Under the pieces are notes generated by a model. The model was not told the origin of the DNA. It ran no database searches and was given only the letters and a program-made list of their open reading frames with translations. From positions 16,761 to 80,760 of the forward strand of contig JAOFOL010000004.1 in assembly GCA_028042835.1 (NCBI GenBank): a stretch of DNA of 64,000 bases, written 5' to 3'. Below, piece after piece: positions 45,954-54,099 of the stretch. Positions within the stretch are counted from its first letter, which is position 1; each line of letters opens with the position of its first letter. This DNA comes from Opitutales bacterium. GTDB taxonomy: Bacteria; Verrucomicrobiota; Verrucomicrobiia; Opitutales; Seribacteraceae. The position numbers and the translations under genes were made by a program.

Positions 45954-46019
45954 AAATGTCCGGTTATATATACTCGAATTTAATTCCTAGTTGAAATTAG
46001 AATAGGAAGAAGTACTTCT

Positions 46020-48581
46020 TTATTCACCACGCAAGAGTCCTAACGGTTTTTCCTGAAGTACTTTGCGGGTGGAAAATTCTGCTGTTAAGCAGGAAAGTAT
46101 GGTAATCGTAAAAATCATGGCTAGAGGTAGTTGCCAATGAAAACTCCAAACTCGATCGAAAATGTACTGGGATAAGAAAAAACTCGCACCTAAACTGAGT
46201 GAAACTCCTAGGACAGAAGAGAAGAAGCCGAGGGTGCCAAATTCCAGTCTTACAATGTTTCTGAGGTCGGAAAAGGAGGCACCAAGAATCTTTTGCAGGT
46301 TAATTTCCTGTCTTTGTCGCCGAGCTTTTTCTCGAGATATTGTGTGGAGGATAATGAGTCCGACAACGATGGACAATATTGCCATGATTTGCAAAGCCCA
46401 GGTCATTTGACCAACAACTTGGAGGATTTTTCTTCCGGTTCTTTCTACATCGAGAATGGAAATCGTGGGAAACTTCTGAACAAGTAGATCCTGAATGATT
46501 TGCTTCTCTTCCTTGGATAGCTGTTCGATGGTCCCTATAAAGGTTTTTGGAGCATTCTCAAGTACGCCAGGTTGCATTTGTACAAAGAAGTTTGGCTGGA
46601 AGCTGGTCCAGCGTACCCTGCGAATGTTGGCTACTTCAGCTAAAACCTGCACTCCGCTAACCTCAATAGTAATTTGGTCTCCCAAATCTATGCCTAAAGA
46701 TTCGGCATATTTTTGCTCAACCGAAATTTCTGCCGGTCCACTACTGTTTTGATCATAGGTGGAACTTACCATTCGACCACGAATGATTTCTTCACTTTCC
46801 CTTAATTTCCCTCGGTAACTGAGGTTGAAGTTTCGGTTTCGAAAAGCATTTCTTCTTTGGTCATCAGGATTATCGAACTCTCGGTCCAGACCAGACATGG
46901 ATTCAAAAGGAACTCCTTTAACAGCGAGGAGGCGTCCACGAATCCATGGTGTTATGTTTTGAAGAGGGCGACCCTGGAATTGCAGGGTCTGGGTAAGTGA
47001 TTGAAGATGTTCTTCCTGAATATCAAAAAGAAAGAGTTGGGGAAGCTTACTCTCTGGATCCTTTAGATTTATTTCAGATTCAAGGCTGTACTGAAATTGG
47101 GGGATCAGGTTAAGAAGCAACACCCCAAGAGCAAGTGCAAGAAGGCTGGTAATCGAACTTGTGCGGTTTCTTGAAAGCGAGCGGCAGGCCAAACGCAGGG
47201 GTAGTGGTGATCGGCGAAAAAGCCGGTCGATTCCTGCCAGAGAAAATGAACCCAATATGAAAACCACAACTCCACAAACCGTAAAGGTCAGGAAAAAAAG
47301 ATTTCCCAGCTTCCATGAATCTGCCTGAGTGATGCAAAGTAGCCAGAACCCAAGTAATCCGGGGGCTAACCAGATGAGGGATTTTATGGGGGAAGTCTTT
47401 CCAGGATGCATTGATTCTCGAAAGAGTTCAGCTGGTTTGAGTTTACGAATTTTTCGGAGGCTGGGGAGGGCAAGAAAATAGCCTGATAGTATTGCCACAA
47501 TGAAGGTAAGAAAAATGCTCGCTAGAGTAAGCCCTGCGTCCACATCAAAGGGTAGGAAATCTTGCAATAAGTTACCCGCTAGTGGAAGGGCAATGAAGCA
47601 AAGTAATACAGGAGGTAGAACGGCGAATACTCCAAGGATCGAAATTTGGAGGACATAGGTGAACAAGGCTAAGCGATGCGTAGCCCCGAGACTTATTAGG
47701 ATTGCAATGTCTTTGATTTTCCTGGTTATGAAACCATGAAAAAGGTAGCCGCTTCCCAGGCATGCAAGAAACAGAGCCACCAGTGAAACTAAAGCAAGGA
47801 AATCAGAAAGGTAGCGAAGTAATCGGCCTGCTCGGTGCCCCGCTCGCTGATGAGAATATACTCGAATATCGGGTGCCGATAATTCTTGTCCTACCTTTTC
47901 GGCAAGAGATTGAGCGTTAATCCCTGCCGGTAAACGAAATAGATGGTTTCTAAAAGCAGTATTTCCTTCCTGTAGCAGCTCTGTTTTTTGAATAAAATTA
48001 TGACTAATAAATACTTTTGGGGCAAATTCTGCGGGTTGGAATTGCAGTCCTGCATCTTCATGTACGATATCGGAAATTCTAAACTTGGTCTTTCCCAGTG
48101 TAATTTGATCGCCCAGGTCCAAGGCAAGCTGACTTCGTAGCTCCGGATAAATCCACGCGATTGGTTTTTCATGAAGCAGGAGATTGTTGAAATCTTTGAC
48201 TTTGCCTCCAATACTTAGATTAAATTCACCGTGGAAAGGGAAGCCCGGTTCCATGGCCACTACTTTGACTAGTCGGCTTCGATTGGTCGGTCCGGCAACC
48301 ATTGAAAAGAAGTCAACTGCTTGGACTGACTCCGTTCCTTTAGGCAAAAGAGCTTTGGTTTGGTTAAGTTCCAATGCAGTAAACTCGCGTCTAGTCCGAA
48401 GTGCCAGGTCTGCTCCTAATAGTTTTTGTGATTCCATCGATACTTGCTCTTTCACTGAACGCTTGAAGGAATCTATCGTAATAAATCCTAAAAGACCTAA
48501 AGAAAGATTAATCATGTAAAAGAAGCAAAATGCTCGATTGTTGCGCATCTCGCGCCACGCATGTTTAAAAGCGAAACTCAT
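46020..48581 (-). CDS. ybbP: ABC transporter permease, YbbP/FtsX type
   Basis: This is a large permease of 853 residues with the MacB/FtsX layout seen in YbbP: an N-terminal helix, a long periplasmic domain, clusters of three helices around residues 245-370 and near the C terminus, and an additional group of helices around 400-490. GATHRLALFTYVLQISILGVF and ILGASFSDLRNIVRLEFGTLG are FtsX-type segments. Its start overlaps the ATPase gene stop by four bases. With TesA it forms the conserved ybbAP-tesA group. The substrate is unknown; lipid or lipoprotein extraction is the usual guess. Confidence 0.85.
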   Translation of the reverse strand: MSFAFKHAWREMRNNRAFCFFYMINLSLGLLGFITIDSFKRSVKEQVSMESQKLLGADLALRTRREFTALELNQTKALLPKGTESVQAVDFFSMVAGPTNRSRLVKVVAMEPGFPFHGEFNLSIGGKVKDFNNLLLHEKPIAWIYPELRSQLALDLGDQITLGKTKFRISDIVHEDAGLQFQPAEFAPKVFISHNFIQKTELLQEGNTAFRNHLFRLPAGINAQSLAEKVGQELSAPDIRVYSHQRAGHRAGRLLRYLSDFLALVSLVALFLACLGSGYLFHGFITRKIKDIAILISLGATHRLALFTYVLQISILGVFAVLPPVLLCFIALPLAGNLLQDFLPFDVDAGLTLASIFLTFIVAILSGYFLALPSLRKIRKLKPAELFRESMHPGKTSPIKSLIWLAPGLLGFWLLCITQADSWKLGNLFFLTFTVCGVVVFILGSFSLAGIDRLFRRSPLPLRLACRSLSRNRTSSITSLLALALGVLLLNLIPQFQYSLESEINLKDPESKLPQLFLFDIQEEHLQSLTQTLQFQGRPLQNITPWIRGRLLAVKGVPFESMSGLDREFDNPDDQRRNAFRNRNFNLSYRGKLRESEEIIRGRMVSSTYDQNSSGPAEISVEQKYAESLGIDLGDQITIEVSGVQVLAEVANIRRVRWTSFQPNFFVQMQPGVLENAPKTFIGTIEQLSKEEKQIIQDLLVQKFPTISILDVERTGRKILQVVGQMTWALQIMAILSIVVGLIILHTISREKARRQRQEINLQKILGASFSDLRNIVRLEFGTLGFFSSVLGVSLSLGASFFLSQYIFDRVWSFHWQLPLAMIFTITILSCLTAEFSTRKVLQEKPLGLLRGE

Positions 48582-49255
48582 ATTTCAGATTTAAAAAGTT
48601 TTCCGTCTCGCAGGTATAGGCATCGGTCGCAACATTTTGCCAGCTCTTGGTTGTGTGTAACGAGAATGAGAGTTTGTGCTTGTTCTTTGCACAACTTGAA
48701 AAGTAATTCCATCACTTCTTTTCCAGTTTTTCCATCAAGGTTCCCCGATGGTTCATCGGCAAGAATTAAGCTTGGCTTGGTAACCATGGCTCTGGCGAGT
48801 GCCACTCTTTGACATTCGCCACCTGAAAGCTCTGATGGGAGATGTGAAAGGCGGTGTGAAAGTCCAACATATTCAAGAGCTTTTCTCGCCTTAGAATCAA
48901 CTTCGGTCTGACGCTGTAACTCAAGGGGTAGAGAGACATTCTCCACGGCAGTTAGGTTGCTCATAAGATGGTATTGTTGAAAAACAATACCTACATTCTC
49001 CGAACGAAAGCGAGACAGCTCTTCCTGCTTCATTTTTGCGAGGTCTGAACCGTTAATGACAATACTACCAAAATCAGGTTGGTCCAGACCTGCAAGTAAA
49101 GAGAGCAGAGTAGATTTCCCACTTCCACTTTGTCCTAATATGGCAACAGTTTCCCCTTTTTTTACCTCGAGACTGAGCCGATAGAGAACTTCGATGTTTT
49201 TACCTGCTTGTTTGTAGGTCTTACTTATTTTTTCAATAGATGCAATCGTTGTCAT
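48578..49255 (-). CDS. ybbA: ABC transporter ATP-binding protein, YbbA/LolD type
   Basis: This is an ATPase of the MacB/LolD/YbbA group, 225 residues. Walker A is GQSGSGKSTLLS, the signature is LSGGECQRVALARAM, Walker B is LILADEPSGNLD and the H-loop is LVTHNQ. It lies between the SGNH esterase and the permease, with a four-base overlap to the permease. Confidence 0.93.
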   Translation of the reverse strand: MTTIASIEKISKTYKQAGKNIEVLYRLSLEVKKGETVAILGQSGSGKSTLLSLLAGLDQPDFGSIVINGSDLAKMKQEELSRFRSENVGIVFQQYHLMSNLTAVENVSLPLELQRQTEVDSKARKALEYVGLSHRLSHLPSELSGGECQRVALARAMVTKPSLILADEPSGNLDGKTGKEVMELLFKLCKEQAQTLILVTHNQELAKCCDRCLYLRDGKLFKSEI

Positions 49256-49261
49256 TATGAT

Positions 49262-49954
49262 TCAAGGTAGGTTTTGAGTAAGGTACTCGAAAACTGTTTC
49301 TGAAATTTTCTGATGTCCCGCTTTATTAGGATGAATCCGGTCAGGTAGATTCATGGATGGTTGTCCGCCTACTCCTTCTAAAAGAAAAGGGAGAAGAGGA
49401 GTGTCCTGTTCTTTCGCCAAGTCAGGAAACAGGTTGGCAAAATCTTCGGTGTATTGAATGCCGTAATTTGGAGGAATCTTCATTCCTGTTAGTAGGGTGG
49501 GGATCTTTTTATCTTTTGCGGCAAGTATGATTTCTTCCAAGTTTTTCTTCGTTTCATTCACAGGAACTCCCCGCAAACCATCGTTTCCGCCAAGAGCAAT
49601 AATGAGGAAGTCGGGTTGTGATTTTAATAACCAATCAATACGGGAGACTCCACCGCTTGTAGTCGAACCGCTTATTCCTGCATTGATGATTTTGTATTCT
49701 TTATTACCAGTACTGGAGAATTCAGAATTTAATTTTTCTTCAAGTAGAGATGGAAAGGCTTGGTCGATAGGCACTCCATATCCTTCAGTTAAGGAATCCC
49801 CTAAAATTAAAATACGATAAATGTTTTCAGTGGAAACTTCGATTTTCTTTGAACTTTTATTTTTCGGACCGGGTTCAGATGTGCAACCTGTCTGTAAGGC
49901 GATATAATGTAATATAATAAGAATAAATATCCTTGTTGCTATGGTATTTGTCAT
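49262..49954 (-). CDS. tesA: TesA-like SGNH arylesterase/thioesterase, lipoprotein
   Basis: The SGNH hydrolase blocks are ILGDSLTEGYG (Ser), the GISGSTTSGG region, ALGGNDGLRG (Asn), and PDRIHPNKAGHQ (Asp/His). ATG 49954 starts a lipoprotein signal with lipobox LQTGC (Cys24 from that start). The longer frame from 49996 is less signal-like. The E. coli relative is a periplasmic thioesterase/lysophospholipase; here lipid anchoring is indicated. The gene is seven bases upstream of the ATPase. It is divergent from the membrane-protein gene at 49979, whose start the long form would overlap. Confidence 0.88.
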   Translation of the reverse strand: MTNTIATRIFILIILHYIALQTGCTSEPGPKNKSSKKIEVSTENIYRILILGDSLTEGYGVPIDQAFPSLLEEKLNSEFSSTGNKEYKIINAGISGSTTSGGVSRIDWLLKSQPDFLIIALGGNDGLRGVPVNETKKNLEEIILAAKDKKIPTLLTGMKIPPNYGIQYTEDFANLFPDLAKEQDTPLLPFLLEGVGGQPSMNLPDRIHPNKAGHQKISETVFEYLTQNLP

Positions 49955-49978
49955 TTCGTTGATTATGACAAAGAATGT

Positions 49979-50446
49979 ATGGATGTTTCTATTCATGCCA
50001 AGAACGATGATCTTTTTAAAATGACTCTGTTGTTAGAAATTCTTGATGAACATGCTGTGTCACTTGATTTCGGTATGTTTCTTATCATTTGGTTAGTACA
50101 GGTAATTATTTATCCTGTTTTTCTCCAAGTTAAGGAATCCGACTTTGTTGCCTGGCATCATGGTTATTGCAGTGCCATCGGTTTTTTTGTGCTACCTGTC
50201 ATGAGTCTACAATTGATCGAAACAGCTTCGACTGGTTTTTTTTCAGGCGGATATTTGTCGATTGCCAAGATAGGTTCAGTAATCGGTGCATGGATAGTTA
50301 CTTTTCTTTGTTCTGCACCTTATCATAAAAAATTACAGAAAGGTAAGGATTTTGATGTGATTTCACGGCTTATTCGCACCAATTGGATACGAACAATTTT
50401 ATGGTCGTTGGCTTTCGTTTTATCAGTGTTTTCATATTATAAATGA
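49979..50446 (+). CDS. Four-helix membrane protein of unknown function
   Basis: This is a 155-residue protein with about four membrane helices (FLIIWLVQVIIYPVFLQV, SAIGFFVLPVMSLQL, SVIGAWIVTFLC, TILWSLAFVLSVFSYY). It includes a conserved-looking DFVAWHHGYCS between helices. A later start at 50021 is possible. It is the first gene of a chain: its TGA overlaps the ATG of the DUF2256 gene, which in turn overlaps the photolyase start. That coupling is the main hint to function. Confidence 0.8.
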   Translation: MDVSIHAKNDDLFKMTLLLEILDEHAVSLDFGMFLIIWLVQVIIYPVFLQVKESDFVAWHHGYCSAIGFFVLPVMSLQLIETASTGFFSGGYLSIAKIGSVIGAWIVTFLCSAPYHKKLQKGKDFDVISRLIRTNWIRTILWSLAFVLSVFSYYK

Positions 50447-50592
50447 AATCTTCGATCAAAAGGCAAATTAAGATATGCCCTACATGCGATAGACCTTTTT
50501 CTAATCGCAAGAAATGGGAGTCTCGGGGAATTTGGAGCGAAATTGTTTACTGTTCTGATAAGTGTCGATCGGCTAAGAAAAATAGAAAATGA
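50443..50592 (+). CDS. DUF2256 zinc-ribbon-like small protein
   Basis: This is a 49-residue protein with the DUF2256 pattern: KICPTCDRPFSNRKKWES (C12, C15), RGIWSEIVYCSDKC (C37, C41) and a basic C terminus. The four Cys probably bind zinc. The function is not known, but DUF2256 genes are characteristic neighbours of photolyase/cryptochrome genes, as here. It overlaps both neighbours by four bases (50443-50446 and 50589-50592). Confidence 0.9.
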   Translation: MKSSIKRQIKICPTCDRPFSNRKKWESRGIWSEIVYCSDKCRSAKKNRK

Positions 50593-52112
50593 AAATTGTT
50601 TGGTGGGTCAAAAGAGATTTTCGAATTTCTGACAACGAATGCCTTACCGAGGCCTTAGTAAATGGCACCAGCGTACTCCCTTTTTTTTGTTGGGAAAGAG
50701 AAGTTATCAACGAAGGAGATTATTCAGCTTTTCATTTACAGGCTCAGTGGGAAGGCCTTTCGGGTTTGCATCAAAGTCTCGGAAAGCGTGGGATTAAAAG
50801 TAGGGTAGTCATCGGAGAAATCGTCGATCAACTAAAAATTCTTCATCAAAAATATCCTTTTGAAATTTTATATTCTCATCAAGAAACAGGAAATCTTGTG
50901 ACCTACAGAAGGGATCTTGCCGTCAAAAAGTGGTGTGAGGGCTCAGGAATTAAATGGGTCGAGAAAAATCCAAGTTCCGTAATGCGAGGTGGAGATGCCG
51001 ACCGACGTAGAATTAAATTAAGACAGACTGATTATCGGAAGTTGAGCCCTCTCGAGATTCCTGAGATGGGTAGCCAAAAATCTGCTGCTGTATCGATCAC
51101 TCATCCACCTCTACCATGGGAAAAACTTATATCTGAATTTCCTAAATTTTCGAAAGCTAGCGTCAACAATTCTTTAGTCAAGGTTGATGAGCAATCAGCG
51201 TGGAAGACTCTACATTCCTTCCTGCAAGATCGTGGGGTGGGATATGCGGGAGGCATTTCATCTCCCAATCATGCTTTCACTAATGGGTCCCGATTATCTT
51301 CCCACCTCGCTTGGGGAACGATAAGTCTACGTTCCGTTTTCGACCAGCTCGATAAAAGAAGGGTGGAGTTGGCATTACAGAAAAAAACTGGGCAGTGGAA
51401 TCGAAGTCTTAGGGCTTTTGAATCACGCCTGTTTTGGAGAGATCATTTTATTCAGAGATTAGAAGCATTCCCGGAGATGGAAAAAAAGGCTTTAAATTCA
51501 GCTTATGCAAATCTGGTTTACGAAGATGATCCTTCTATGTTGGCTCTCTGGGTTTCGGGAAGAACTGGATACCCGATGGTGGATGCTTGTATGAGATGTC
51601 TTCGCGAATGCGGTTTTCTTAATTTTCGAATGCGTGCAATGGTTGTAAGTTTTGCATGCTATGGTTTACATCTGTCTTGGCGTACTATCCACGAACCGCT
51701 GGCACGATTATTCCATGATTACGAACCAGGAATTCATTTATCACAGTTACAAATGCAAGCTGGAGTAATCGGATTTAATGCAATCCGCGTATATAGTCCA
51801 AGTAAACAATTTTTGGATCACGACCCTGATGGAGTTTTTGTTCGGAAATGGATACCAGAATTAAAGGAAAGAACAACGGCCGAAATAGCACATGCCCATG
51901 AGTCTTTTGTTGAAGGTTACACTCCTGCTGTAATCGACTTAAAAGCTCGGGCAAAGGAAATGAAATCTAGAGTTTTTGAGATCCGAAAAAGTGTTTACGG
52001 GAAAAAAATAACTGCATCGGTTCTTTCGAGTCATGGGTCAAGGAAAACTATGAATACGCGAAAGAAAAAAGAGAAAAAAAGTGGTCAAATGACTCTTTTC
52101 AAAACTTTATGA
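50589..52112 (+). CDS. Deoxyribodipyrimidine photolyase/cryptochrome family protein
   Basis: The 507-residue photolyase-family flavoprotein starts MKIVWWVKRDFRISDNECLTEAL. The FAD-binding half contains GSRLSSHLAWGTISLRSVF, FESRLFWRDHFIQRLE, SGRTGYPMVDACMRCLRECG and NFRMRAMVVSFACYGLHLSW. It should bind FAD and repair UV photoproducts or act as a light sensor. Residues 450-507 are a basic extension (KEMKSRVFEIRKSVY ... KKEKKSGQM) that may contact DNA. It is translationally coupled to DUF2256 and overlaps the convergent ADP-ribosylglycohydrolase gene by 28 bases. Confidence 0.93.
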   Translation: MKIVWWVKRDFRISDNECLTEALVNGTSVLPFFCWEREVINEGDYSAFHLQAQWEGLSGLHQSLGKRGIKSRVVIGEIVDQLKILHQKYPFEILYSHQETGNLVTYRRDLAVKKWCEGSGIKWVEKNPSSVMRGGDADRRRIKLRQTDYRKLSPLEIPEMGSQKSAAVSITHPPLPWEKLISEFPKFSKASVNNSLVKVDEQSAWKTLHSFLQDRGVGYAGGISSPNHAFTNGSRLSSHLAWGTISLRSVFDQLDKRRVELALQKKTGQWNRSLRAFESRLFWRDHFIQRLEAFPEMEKKALNSAYANLVYEDDPSMLALWVSGRTGYPMVDACMRCLRECGFLNFRMRAMVVSFACYGLHLSWRTIHEPLARLFHDYEPGIHLSQLQMQAGVIGFNAIRVYSPSKQFLDHDPDGVFVRKWIPELKERTTAEIAHAHESFVEGYTPAVIDLKARAKEMKSRVFEIRKSVYGKKITASVLSSHGSRKTMNTRKKKEKKSGQMTLFKTL

Positions 52113-53107
52113 TTAGGCATTAACTGAATATCGCATCTAAGTTTCTCCATCATTTTCAATTTCTTGAGCCATATTTCAGGTACCCCCGTCTGCATGGCCA
52201 CGATCGCCCCAACCACAACTCCACGATGGCAGTTATCTCCTCCTGCTTTTGCGTTAGCTAAAACTGCCATGGTGAAATCGTCATGATATTTCCATGCGAA
52301 ATAAAGAGATGCGACAAAAGATTCGGGTAGATAGCAGGCAGTGCTAAGAATATTACCGACGACATCCCTGTCGTCCATATTTTCCCATTTTTCTAATAGG
52401 CGGATAGAGACTCCGGGGATTGGCATAGTTTTGAGAGTGTGGCGAATCGAATCTCCGTTTATTAATCTGTGGAGTATACGAGTCAAATCAGTTGCTGACC
52501 GCAGAGTGTTTTCGTGATTGTGAGTCAGGCTTACAAGACTCAAAACATTTGCAAGTTGTTCCGATGGTTCGATTTGATCGATAGCTTCCATAGCAGCTAG
52601 CAGAGCAGGGATGCAACTAAGTCCGCCTATGTGGTAATCGGGAATACCGCATGATTGAAGAGGTTTACCCTTGGCATAATTTGTAAAAAAAGCGCGATGA
52701 TACTCCTCGGCGTAAGTATCGAGATGCCAATCAGGCGTGAGCATGACATGTGCGTATCTTTTTAACCAAGTTTCTGGATCAAATCCACCATTGATAATTG
52801 AATCACGGTAGAGTTCTGATGCGAGTTGTAAGTTTAAAGTGTTATCACCAGATTCAAGAAATTGATGATAGTGAACACCCTTTTGCCCCCAATATTTTGC
52901 CTGTCTTCCAAGAATATCAGCTTTTGAATTTAAAGGACTGTATGAACTTCGCCATAAAATACTGTCTGGATGGTGAGCCTTTGGTTTGCAGTAGGTTTGA
53001 AAATCTCCGTAATCTGCATCAAGGGATTGCCTGTTGTAGTACCAATGCACAGGCATAGAAATTGAATCAGCGACCAAAGAACCGAGAAATGCATTTTGTA
53101 AACTCAT
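52085..53107 (-). CDS. ADP-ribosylglycohydrolase family protein
   Basis: ATG 53107 gives MSLQNAFLGSLVADSISMP, the typical N terminus; the frame extends to 53152. The first metal-binding motif is GDNTLNLQ; the C-terminal motif is NAKAGGDNCHRGVVVGAIV. The family removes ADP-ribose from proteins or cleaves related compounds. The GGDNCHRG form resembles non-DraG members, so the exact substrate is open. It is divergent from the deacetylase gene, with about 50 bases between starts. Confidence 0.87.
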   Translation of the reverse strand: MSLQNAFLGSLVADSISMPVHWYYNRQSLDADYGDFQTYCKPKAHHPDSILWRSSYSPLNSKADILGRQAKYWGQKGVHYHQFLESGDNTLNLQLASELYRDSIINGGFDPETWLKRYAHVMLTPDWHLDTYAEEYHRAFFTNYAKGKPLQSCGIPDYHIGGLSCIPALLAAMEAIDQIEPSEQLANVLSLVSLTHNHENTLRSATDLTRILHRLINGDSIRHTLKTMPIPGVSIRLLEKWENMDDRDVVGNILSTACYLPESFVASLYFAWKYHDDFTMAVLANAKAGGDNCHRGVVVGAIVAMQTGVPEIWLKKLKMMEKLRCDIQLMPNHKVLKRVI

Positions 53108-53157
53108 AGTGTACTTTATAATGGGTATTTCATCCTTAACAAATAATCCCATTTTTT

Positions 53158-54081
53158 ATGTCCCTTTCTAAATTAACCTTATTTTACGATGAAATCTATT
53201 CATCTGGTCTAGATCGTACTGCAAGGTTTCCCGTGGATAGATACCAACTGCTAGCTCGGAAGCTCTTGGATAATGATTATAATAATTCCATTTGTTGGGG
53301 TTGTCCAAGATTAGCAACCAAAGAGGAAATCTTACTTGTGCATGAAAAATCTTATATCGAGAGGTTTTTAAATCATCAACTTAAGGAAGATGAAATACGC
53401 CGTATTGGACTGCGTCCCTGGAAGGACGCAATTGTTGAACGAACTTTACGTTTAATTGGTGGTGCATTGGATGCATTAGATTGTGTTTTAATAGATGGAC
53501 ACACCATGTCAGGTAACATGGCTGGTGGTACTCATCATGCTTTTTTTAAAGAGGGAGCTGGATATTGTATCTTTAATGATTTGGCCATATGTGCGGAGAA
53601 AGCACTTCAGTCCAAAGATATCAATCGGGTACTGATTCTAGATTTAGATGTTCATCAAGGTGATGGTACTGCTAAAATTTTTGAAGATGATAGTCGAGTC
53701 TACACGGTTTCCTTGCATGGAAAGAATAATTTTCCATTTCGTAAACAAACAAGCGATTGGGATGTTGAGTTTGAAAATGATACAGAAGATGAGGAGTACC
53801 TAAGAGTTTTGGATGTCGTTTTGGCAAAATTGTTTTGCATAGATTTTGATATTCTTTTCTTTCAAGCTGGCGTGGATGCACTTGATTCAGATGCTCTTGG
53901 TTTGCTCAAATTATCTAGGGAAGGATTAAAAAGTAGAAACGAGAAAGTATATGCTTGGCGTGAATCGATGGGGATTCCGATGATTCTTTTTATGGGTGGC
54001 GGATATGCCAAACCAATTGAAGATACAGTGGATGCTTTTAGTGATCTTTTTTTAGAAGCTGCCAATAATCTTCAAAGTTAG
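53158..54081 (+). CDS. Histone deacetylase family protein (class IV-like)
   Basis: This is a zinc-dependent deacetylase of 307 residues. The motifs are GGTHHAFF (H126-H127), GYCIFNDLAIC, LDLDVHQGDGTA (D164, H166 as Zn ligands), FFQAGVDALDSDALG (D240, third ligand) and MGGGYAK with the catalytic Tyr283. Bacterial members act on acetylated polyamines, acetoin-related or unknown substrates. It is divergent from the ADP-ribosylglycohydrolase gene and 1 kb from the photolyase. Confidence 0.92.
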   Translation: MSLSKLTLFYDEIYSSGLDRTARFPVDRYQLLARKLLDNDYNNSICWGCPRLATKEEILLVHEKSYIERFLNHQLKEDEIRRIGLRPWKDAIVERTLRLIGGALDALDCVLIDGHTMSGNMAGGTHHAFFKEGAGYCIFNDLAICAEKALQSKDINRVLILDLDVHQGDGTAKIFEDDSRVYTVSLHGKNNFPFRKQTSDWDVEFENDTEDEEYLRVLDVVLAKLFCIDFDILFFQAGVDALDSDALGLLKLSREGLKSRNEKVYAWRESMGIPMILFMGGGYAKPIEDTVDAFSDLFLEAANNLQS

Positions 54082-54099
54082 AAACAGCTAATTTTCTTC

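Noticed and set aside
42872..54081. Phage-defence island built from the kinase-like, hydrolase, ADP-ribosylglycohydrolase and deacetylase genes
   Set aside because: No nuclease, restriction, toxin or mobile-element gene is present, and the envelope operon ybbP-ybbA-tesA lies between; neighbours are ordinary.
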